This document shows positions 24,747 through 31,260 of a stretch of 31,260 nucleotides of DNA, in pieces. Where the stretch lies: positions 1 through 31,260 of the forward strand of contig CAYWMD010000072.1 of NCBI GenBank assembly GCA_964458575.1. Reading direction: 5' to 3'. Position 1 is the first letter of the stretch. Every line of letters begins with the position of its first letter. The translations under genes were made by a program, and so were the position numbers. This DNA is from CAYWMD01 sp964458575. GTDB taxonomy: Bacteria; Verrucomicrobiota; Verrucomicrobiia; Limisphaerales; JADLHS01. The notes beneath the pieces were generated by a model. It ran no database searches and was not told where the DNA came from. It saw only the letters and a program-made list of their open reading frames with translations.

Positions 24747-25492
24747 GCGGGCAACTCGAAAACGGTGGCTGCGATTTTATAGTGATGTTTGTTTAGCTCT
24801 GTCGTAAGACTGAGGCAGAAGAAAACATTTGTCGAATCTATCCCTTTCAACAGTTGAGGAGAATCGGTCATGCGGTCATAGATTCTATGACGCTTGGTAA
24901 ACTCCGGGTCAGTCACCGAAAACTCATGGTAGCGTTTACCAAATTGAAACGAAAGTTCTCGATGGTATTTAAGCTTCAACTGGCCAGGGTTGTTGTAATC
25001 TGGCGCTTGGAATTTCCAGAACGTGAAACTCCAACCTTTCGGAGCTTTAACCAAATACAAACTCGCCGCAGCGTTTCCCATATTTCGAACATAACCAGCA
25101 GGGACTGAGCTTGCTTGCCCGCCATCATGCCAGAGCGTTTCTGGCGTATCCTGCAATTCGGACAAATGTTCATGAGTTGCGCTCCCGACAACTTGCCAGC
25201 GTTTTGATGGATCAAAGAAGTAGTCCTCCGGGTGGTCGAGATTGCCACAAGGTTCGGTGAACGTCGCTTTAACAATATCAAGCGGACGCACGGCACGAGT
25301 CAGACCTTTGACTTCACAAACGGTGCTAGCATAAGACACCGCGCCTTGAACATCTTTCGGGTCAGCAAAACGAATCCACTTACCGACGTCATATTCGCCA
25401 TTACCTTTCGCAAAAACCTCTTTGCCAGCCACGCAATACTTCTTCGCGCGAACCGAATTTGCAAGGATGACAATGTGTTTTTCCTCAGGCAT
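24743..25492 (-). CDS. Dual-OB-type protein (probable)
   Basis: This 249-aa protein starts MPEEKHIVILANSVRAKKYCVAGKE, with GKWIRFADP near 38-46 and a VRPLDIVKATFTEPCGNLDHPEDYFF segment. This pattern matches what I remember as the dual OB-containing domain family, which is of unknown biochemical role. The C-terminal half (about 130-249) is less familiar. No signal or membrane segment is visible. The start is 5 bases past the stop of a broken thiC copy on the same strand. The gene overlaps the first DUF488 gene by ATGA. The domain name is from memory and should be checked. Confidence 0.65.
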   Translation of the reverse strand: MPEEKHIVILANSVRAKKYCVAGKEVFAKGNGEYDVGKWIRFADPKDVQGAVSYASTVCEVKGLTRAVRPLDIVKATFTEPCGNLDHPEDYFFDPSKRWQVVGSATHEHLSELQDTPETLWHDGGQASSVPAGYVRNMGNAAASLYLVKAPKGWSFTFWKFQAPDYNNPGQLKLKYHRELSFQFGKRYHEFSVTDPEFTKRHRIYDRMTDSPQLLKGIDSTNVFFCLSLTTELNKHHYKIAATVFELPA

Positions 25493-25497
25493 ACAAT

Positions 25498-25754
<257 letters not shown>

Positions 25755-25898
25755 AACTGTGTCGCTTCTGTGAATAGCCTGCGAACAACTTGTTTCATTT
25801 TTCCTATTGTATTTTCCCAGCGAACTGCAATTCTCCGTGCATTCCGAGTCTCACCCCCAAAAGCAGTTGGAGTTTGGGTTAACTGAAAAACCTGATTT

Positions 25899-26033
25899 AT
25901 GAATGACTGCGACGCCAGCAAGCGTTTCATCGAAGCTTGGAAACGCGCCCGTATCATCGTGGACAGCGGCAGCGGCCAAGCTGACAAACTCGGGCCTGCG
26001 CCGAAGCCAACTCCAAGCTACCTTTTGCTATGA
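25899..26033 (+). CDS. Possible 44-aa small protein of the caspase-like cassette
   Basis: ATG at 25899 opens a 44-codon frame (MNDCDASKRFIEAWKRARII...) whose stop TGA (26031-26033) overlaps the next gene's ATG as ATGA. The product has an amphipathic basic helix (SKRFIEAWKRARIIVDSG) and a Pro-rich tail ending SYLLL. The overlap repeats the arrangement of the next gene pair, which supports it being real. I see no family match. A regulatory or binding partner role is only a guess. Confidence 0.5.
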   Translation: MNDCDASKRFIEAWKRARIIVDSGSGQADKLGPAPKPTPSYLLL

Positions 26034-26413
26034 ACTTCGACGCCGAACTGAAAAAGCCCCTGTTCTTGGTTCAAGGGCGTGCCTGCACGCTAAATGAAGC
26101 GCGTGTGAGAATGCCGCAGATAGCGCTTAATGCTCGGGATGCCTCCATCATGAATCGGAGTGTTGTGCTAGCCAACGAAGGGCTTATCAACATGTCACGA
26201 GGGAGAACGGATGATCTGCGTCAACTCGTCGTAGAACGACTGAAGGCCGACCCGGATGCAGAATTCCGATTCATTGATGGCCGGAAATTCACCGGAATGG
26301 AGGCTGCGCAAGAGGTGCTCCGCCACACGAAAGAAGGTGAATACTTTGTGAAGCTCGAAAAACGCACGATGGAAATCGTTCTCAATGCGATACGAGAAGG
26401 AAAAGTTCAATGA
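26030..26413 (+). CDS. Unknown 127-aa protein upstream of the caspase-like gene
   Basis: I do not recognise this 127-aa protein. It has a mixed N-terminal half, with LFLVQGRACTLNEARVRMP and a short hydrophobic strand around SVVLANEGLINMSRG, and a charged C-terminal half rich in Arg, Lys and Glu (DDLRQLVVERL, EAAQEVLRHTKEGEYFVKLEKRTMEIVL). No signal or membrane segment is visible. Its stop overlaps the next ATG by four bases (26410-26413), so translation is probably coupled to the caspase-like protein. It could be its regulator, inhibitor or substrate; this is unproven. Confidence 0.75.
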   Translation: MNFDAELKKPLFLVQGRACTLNEARVRMPQIALNARDASIMNRSVVLANEGLINMSRGRTDDLRQLVVERLKADPDAEFRFIDGRKFTGMEAAQEVLRHTKEGEYFVKLEKRTMEIVLNAIREGKVQ

Positions 26414-27030
26414 ACATTCTTGTCATTGAATCGAATCACGATTCTGTAACCAATGCTGCCCACAAGGCGCGAAGAAGTGCGCTGAGGAATTTATCGAACA
26501 ATGGCGACACCGTGATCGAACTTTTTGGACAAAGCGCAACGGAAGCCAATGTCGATCAAAGCTGGCATAAAATCGCAGGGAATTTTTTCTTGATAACCGG
26601 AATGGGACACGGCTCTCCATCTGAATTCACGGGGCATAACGACTTGACGATTTTCAAATCAAACCAGGCCAAGAACGTTTACAAGGATGCGGTCGTTCAT
26701 TTATTTAGCTGCAACTGTGGCCAGTCTCTTGGTGCAGCAGTAAAGGGCTTCGGAGCGAAGGCGTTCATCGGCTATTCCGACTTCGTCGGGATCGGGTCAA
26801 GGGAATCGTTAGACGAACACTTTGTTGCTGAAGCCGCCGCCCTCGACTTTGCGATTCAGCAGCGTTGCTCCAGCAGCGTAGCGAAAAGTCGGTCGGACAC
26901 GGCATATCTCGCAGCACGCACGAGATTGGAGGCCAGTCCTGTTGCCACACCACGCGACCTTGCCACTTTAGAATCCAACCACGAAGCACTCGTTGGTCCA
27001 TGGACCAACGGAAATCTCGGAAGCTTCTAA
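26410..27030 (+). CDS. Candidate caspase-like (clan CD) cysteine peptidase
   Basis: This 206-aa protein has the hallmarks of a small clan CD (caspase/CHAT/C25-type) fold. A hydrophobic strand leads into a His-Gly (FFLITGMGHGSPSEFTG, H67-G68). About 34 residues later a second strand leads into Ser-Cys (AVVHLFSCNCGQSLG, C101; C103 is also possible). It is followed by FGAKAFIGYSDFVG, typical of the post-Cys helix and next strand. The spacing fits the His/Cys dyad of the clan. No transmembrane or signal segment is seen. The substrate is unknown. Such peptidases often act in regulated proteolysis or cell-death and defence systems; the role here is inferred from context only. Confidence 0.7.
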   Translation: MNILVIESNHDSVTNAAHKARRSALRNLSNNGDTVIELFGQSATEANVDQSWHKIAGNFFLITGMGHGSPSEFTGHNDLTIFKSNQAKNVYKDAVVHLFSCNCGQSLGAAVKGFGAKAFIGYSDFVGIGSRESLDEHFVAEAAALDFAIQQRCSSSVAKSRSDTAYLAARTRLEASPVATPRDLATLESNHEALVGPWTNGNLGSF

Positions 27031-27118
27031 TGCTCTCCTTGCGCCGCAAATCCACCAATGAGACAACAATTTCCAATAACGCCGACAAGCGGGACTTCCG
27101 CTGAGAAAACCGAAGCCT

Positions 27119-28237
27119 ATGAGTGAATCCGGCATCTGGTGGATTGGGCTTGCGCTGCTCGTGCTGGCGGCGTTTCCCCTTTTGCTTTATGCGTTTTTCT
27201 CACTCGTCGTTTTGGAACGCAAGAGCCAAGGGCTGATTGACGACCTCAAGTCTTCCAAGGCGTTTGAGATTCAGTCCGTCAAGGAGCAGTTGGTTAGCGA
27301 AGATGCAGTCAAGACGACCATGAAGGTGCGCTATGGATACAAGCGCTTCTTCTGGCCGGTCGCCTTGCTCGTGTTTTTCAATCTCGTTGGCTTTAGCATC
27401 GTGTGGGACATCCTGAACCTCCGGCTTTTTGCGGCGGCAAACTCGACCACGGGGTTTTTGTATTCCCGAAGTTTTTTGGCCGCTGCCGAATTGCCCATGA
27501 TGACATTCATCGGTGTGCTCGTTCTCAACTACAGCAATATGCTTCGCCGTCTCTACCTATGGGATGTGACGACGCAGGTTTATTGGAACGCGCTTCAGCG
27601 AACTTGGGCTAGTGTAGCGGTGGCGGCTGTGCTCGCTGCCTCCGGAACATTTCTCGCGCCTACAACTGGAAGCGAAAAGGACAGCCTAGTTCGAGCACAT
27701 ATCGTTTTCTTTGGCATCGGCTTCATTGCCACGGAAGTAATTCGTCAAATTATTGCCCGATCGCGAACCTACTTTCAAATTCAACGCCTCAAAGTGGATG
27801 AACTTCCGCTGTCTCTCGTTCAGGGCATCAATTTCATGCACGAAATCAGGCTTGAAGAAGAAGGCGTCGAGAACGTCCAGAATCTCGCCACCTGTGACCT
27901 AATCGAACTGGCTATGGCAACCCGCTATAACTTGCGCACATTGCTCGACTGGGTAGATCAGGCCATTCTCATTCACCGTATGGGCGTGAAAGCAACTAAG
28001 CTTCGCGAAGCGGGTTTTGTCACCGGCGCGATAGACATGGCATGGGCTTCGCCCGAGAACGCCAACGGTGACTTGCGGATCGCAGACCAAGTCGCCAAAA
28101 CCGTCGAGGCAGAACCCATTTATGTTTCCACCCTCATGAACAGCCTCTATCAGGACGCGCAAATCCACTTACTGTGGGACATGTGGCAATCAAAGTTGGA
28201 CTCGCGGCAGAAGGAAAAGAATGTGATTCGGGGATAA
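27119..28237 (+). CDS. Five-helix membrane protein with cytosolic C-terminal domain
   Basis: This 372-aa protein has hydrophobic helices at about 6-30, 77-98, 120-138, 162-181 and 191-211, with a charged loop (33-76) between the first two. The C-terminal 160 residues are soluble. Residues about 236-285, GINFMHEIRLEEEGVENVQNLA followed by LRTLLDWVDQAIL, look like a helix-hairpin-helix style segment that might bind nucleic acid or a partner. I recognise no established family. It starts 88 bases after the caspase-like gene, and the later lipoprotein genes follow on the same strand. Confidence 0.75.
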   Translation: MSESGIWWIGLALLVLAAFPLLLYAFFSLVVLERKSQGLIDDLKSSKAFEIQSVKEQLVSEDAVKTTMKVRYGYKRFFWPVALLVFFNLVGFSIVWDILNLRLFAAANSTTGFLYSRSFLAAAELPMMTFIGVLVLNYSNMLRRLYLWDVTTQVYWNALQRTWASVAVAAVLAASGTFLAPTTGSEKDSLVRAHIVFFGIGFIATEVIRQIIARSRTYFQIQRLKVDELPLSLVQGINFMHEIRLEEEGVENVQNLATCDLIELAMATRYNLRTLLDWVDQAILIHRMGVKATKLREAGFVTGAIDMAWASPENANGDLRIADQVAKTVEAEPIYVSTLMNSLYQDAQIHLLWDMWQSKLDSRQKEKNVIRG

Positions 28238-28285
28238 TTCTAACAACCCAACGAATCAAGGAACAACGAGGAGGTACTAATTTTT

Positions 28286-29638
28286 ATGAGACAAACACAT
28301 TCGATTAATTGGTCACTCCTGCATACGGGATGTCTCTGTAGGTCTATAAAGCGGTTCTTTCAAACTGTAACCATCATGACAGTGGCGATTCTTACGGGTT
28401 GCGCACATCTCTATGACAGTCAACGTCAGGCCGTGGCCGACAAAGCCAAGGAACAGGCGGCGACATTGGCCAAAGTAGAGCAGCAGGTATTCGACGTGAT
28501 GGTTTCGAACCTGACTACCATGTCCGCTTATGCAGACGACATGCACAAACGACTTGATGCCGGCGTGATTGCTGCGCAGACCCGGTCACTCAATCGTAAA
28601 ACTTGGGGTCAGCTTCGCACGGAAACGGCTGGTGCAGCCACGGGAGGCTCTAAGTTAACCGATGACTTGGAGAAAAGGGTCAATGATTTGGTGTCGGAGA
28701 TAACAGACGAGCTTGTGTCGGCCGAGGCCGCGAACGGAAAGAGCAAGACGAGCTTGGAAGCCGCCAATGCTGAACTCAAGCTGGCTGCGGCAAAGGTGAC
28801 AAAATGGAACAAGCAAATCGCTGTGCTGGAGAAGATCATTGAATTGACGCCGAGTATGGTCAATTCAATGACCAATGCACAGATCAAGAACTTGGATGAT
28901 TTCAGTGCGAAGGTCACTGAAATCGCCAAGCTCGGCAAGGAGGCAAAGATCATCTACTCCGATGCCGACGGCAATTCCGTTACCAACGACTTTGTAGCCG
29001 CCGTGGCCACTCTTGCCGATCAAGGTGAAGCACTCGACAAAGCCGATCCTGAAGCCGGGAAGTTGCTGTCCAGCATCAAGAATGTTTTCACACCAGAAGC
29101 CCCAGGAGTAGTGATGACGGTAGCAAGCTTGGCAAAGGATTTAGCCGAAGCTCGCCGCAGTCGCGTGCTCGCGCACATTGATATGTTAACGCAGAGGCTG
29201 GATATAGCAAAAAGCGCGCAGGGAGTCGTCACACAGGCGCGTGACTTTGCCGAGCAAACATCAAACATTATCAAAGACACCAACGTCTTCCCAGACAAAG
29301 AGCCCATCGCTGACACTCTTTTGGGGCTAAGCACGAATAAAAGTAATCTCGACAATCTGGCCAAAGGCCTGCGTGCGGCTCAATGCTATGTGGCAATTAC
29401 CGCCACGTTGACGATTCAAGCCAAGACTGCCGAACGTGAAGTCTATCGATTGAAACACTTGGATTCTATCCAACAGTCGAAGATTGCCGCGATGGAGCAT
29501 GAAGCGTTGGTATCTCGAGGAGTTGAAGCTCTGGCAATTTACCACGCGGGCGGCGTGAAACCAGAGGAGATTGCGGATCTGACCTTTCGCGCCGCGCAAC
29601 TTGGATTCCTAGGTTGGATTGGTGCTGGTGTTCATTAA
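28286..29638 (+). CDS. Coiled-coil lipoprotein
   Basis: The 450-aa frame starts after a strong Shine-Dalgarno sequence GAGGAGGT (28268-28275) ten bases before the ATG. The lipobox ILTGC ends at C39, after a Lys/Arg-rich stretch (RSIKRFF) and a hydrophobic core, so the protein is probably a membrane-anchored lipoprotein. The mature part is mostly Ala/Glu/Lys/Asp-rich helix (for example TDDLEKRVNDLVSEITDEL and ANAELKLAAAKVTKWNKQ) with heptad-like patterning, which suggests a long coiled coil. I find no family match. Its stop is 12 bases before the next lipoprotein gene. Confidence 0.75.
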   Translation: MRQTHSINWSLLHTGCLCRSIKRFFQTVTIMTVAILTGCAHLYDSQRQAVADKAKEQAATLAKVEQQVFDVMVSNLTTMSAYADDMHKRLDAGVIAAQTRSLNRKTWGQLRTETAGAATGGSKLTDDLEKRVNDLVSEITDELVSAEAANGKSKTSLEAANAELKLAAAKVTKWNKQIAVLEKIIELTPSMVNSMTNAQIKNLDDFSAKVTEIAKLGKEAKIIYSDADGNSVTNDFVAAVATLADQGEALDKADPEAGKLLSSIKNVFTPEAPGVVMTVASLAKDLAEARRSRVLAHIDMLTQRLDIAKSAQGVVTQARDFAEQTSNIIKDTNVFPDKEPIADTLLGLSTNKSNLDNLAKGLRAAQCYVAITATLTIQAKTAEREVYRLKHLDSIQQSKIAAMEHEALVSRGVEALAIYHAGGVKPEEIADLTFRAAQLGFLGWIGAGVH

Positions 29639-29650
29639 CTTCATATAAGT

Positions 29651-30256
29651 ATGCAAAACAAAACCTGCTTAATGCTGATTTTGGAAGCCTCGATAATGGT
29701 GGGTCTTACAGGATGTTCCTCCATATCCGGAGGTTCAACCAAGGGTGATGTCGCGGCCATGACGACTGCCAAAGCCACCCACCGACAATTGCTCGAACTC
29801 AAAAAACAAGTGCGCCAGAAGCAAGACGCGGAGCGGAAATTCTACCAAGCTAGAATTAAAAGCTTCGACGACGCGTTAGAAGTTGAGGTTTTCGCTAACC
29901 AGAAACAAGCAATGCTTGATAAGGCCCGCGACGATGCCAAGGCTCTGATCAACAATCAGGGACAGGCCGACCGTGTAATGCTTGAGAGTCAGATTGTTGC
30001 CGCTGCAAATGACATGGTTGCTAGTCTGGACGCCGCAACTGAATTGCGGAAAAAGCAGCGGGAGGAAATGGCGAAGGCGCTGGCCGCACTGGATAATCTT
30101 GATGAGGTCTATGGCGCGCTCGAAAAATCGTTGGTGCAACTTTCCACGCCGACGGAAGATCCAGCCAAACTAGCCGCGTTCATCATCAAAACAGGCAAGG
30201 AATTTGAGAAACTGCAAAACCAAGCCAAACAATCTGACACCAAACCCACCAATTAA
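29651..30256 (+). CDS. Second coiled-coil lipoprotein
   Basis: This 201-aa protein has a short signal (MQNKTCLMLILEASIMVG) and a lipobox GLTGC ending at C22, followed by SSISGGSTKGD. The rest is highly charged helix (LLELKKQVRQKQDAERKFYQARIKSFDD and so on), consistent with a coiled coil, and its tail is soluble. No family is recognised. It is related to the previous gene in type but I see no close sequence similarity. Nine bases separate its stop from the next start. Confidence 0.75.
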   Translation: MQNKTCLMLILEASIMVGLTGCSSISGGSTKGDVAAMTTAKATHRQLLELKKQVRQKQDAERKFYQARIKSFDDALEVEVFANQKQAMLDKARDDAKALINNQGQADRVMLESQIVAAANDMVASLDAATELRKKQREEMAKALAALDNLDEVYGALEKSLVQLSTPTEDPAKLAAFIIKTGKEFEKLQNQAKQSDTKPTN

Positions 30257-30265
30257 GGAGAATAT

Positions 30266-30625
30266 ATGTCTGATCTATCAATGCTCAACTCAACCATTAA
30301 GGCGTTGAACGCGCGTTGTAATGACCTTCGCAAGATGTCATCTCAGGATCTCCCGGATGACGAAATCAGCGAGATTCTGGATCAAATCAAATTGATCAAT
30401 GCCGATAAATATCAATTCGAGGAATTGCGCGACCACCTTCAAGCAAGTCAGATTACGGTAGCAGAACCAAGCGAAGATGACACGGCGGCAATCAGCGCAG
30501 CCTTAGATGTGCTCAATGAACCGATTGCCGCCGACCAAAAGTGGTCTGCCGGCTATACAGCCGCCCGGGCTATCTTAGACGCCGCGAATGAGATTGAGGG
30601 AAATTTTCGAAAACGTCAGAGATGA
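30266..30625 (+). CDS. Small soluble helical protein
   Basis: This 119-aa protein begins MSDLSMLNSTIKALNARCND and follows an AAGGAG Shine-Dalgarno (30255-30260) five bases from the ATG. It is mostly helical, with a charged N-terminal half (DDEISEILDQIKLINADKYQFEELRDHL) and a tail ending RKRQR. No signal or membrane segment is visible. It ends the run of plus-strand genes; the convergent thiC ends only nine bases away, so transcripts may overlap there. Confidence 0.75.
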   Translation: MSDLSMLNSTIKALNARCNDLRKMSSQDLPDDEISEILDQIKLINADKYQFEELRDHLQASQITVAEPSEDDTAAISAALDVLNEPIAADQKWSAGYTAARAILDAANEIEGNFRKRQR

Positions 30626-30631
30626 CAGTTA

Positions 30632-31260
<629 letters not shown>

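Noticed and set aside
25903..26097. Alternative plus-strand frame starting four bases after the 44-aa gene's start
   Set aside because: It overlaps the first part of the 127-aa gene in another frame and lacks the ATGA coupling seen for the 44-aa frame.

Overview
The window (31,260 bases, mostly GC-rich) looks like a chromosome segment from a Verrucomicrobiota-type bacterium, probably of the Pedosphaera/Limisphaera kind. This is an inference. It rests on a large secreted LamG/Ig/cohesin protein, a secreted PQQ-type beta-propeller protein, an NrfJ-like exported protein, weak Shine-Dalgarno signals at most genes, and dispersed palindromic repeats, one of them translated inside a protein. No rRNA or convincing tRNA gene, CRISPR array, transposase or integrase is visible.

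Bases 1-23,500 are mainly housekeeping and scattered metabolic genes. In order they are: the 3' part of a modular secreted adhesion-type protein; trmB; a small holin-4-like membrane protein, manA, accA and zwf on the minus strand; an ABC exporter ATPase and its probable permease, a PQQ-like propeller protein and an unknown 147-aa protein on the plus strand; a long minus-strand block (HI0933-type flavoprotein, rsmH, NrfJ-like protein, methyltransferase, iron-type alcohol dehydrogenase, ABM monooxygenase, ArsB/SLC13-type transporter, GNAT acetyltransferase); then a sialidase-like protein, an SRPBCC protein and a cupin. The only long gap (6590-7024) holds a strongly structured region upstream of accA that ends in a rho-independent terminator on the minus strand. 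It is a candidate small RNA or attenuator leader.

Bases 23,500-31,260 are accessory. A minus-strand operon encodes a dual-OB-type protein and two tandem DUF488 proteins with overlapping genes. It abuts a broken copy of the thiC 3' end. The real thiC 3' end lies 5.1 kb further right and runs off the window. Between the two thiC copies, on the plus strand, are three very small genes joined by ATGA overlaps (44 aa, 127 aa, and a 206-aa protein with a caspase-like His-Gly/Ser-Cys signature). They are followed by a five-helix membrane protein, two coiled-coil lipoproteins and a small soluble protein.

The thiC duplication flanking this cassette suggests that it arrived as an insertion at the 3' end of thiC. 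The caspase-like cassette with its membrane/lipoprotein module is the best candidate here for an undescribed system. A conflict or defence role is possible, but that is inference only.
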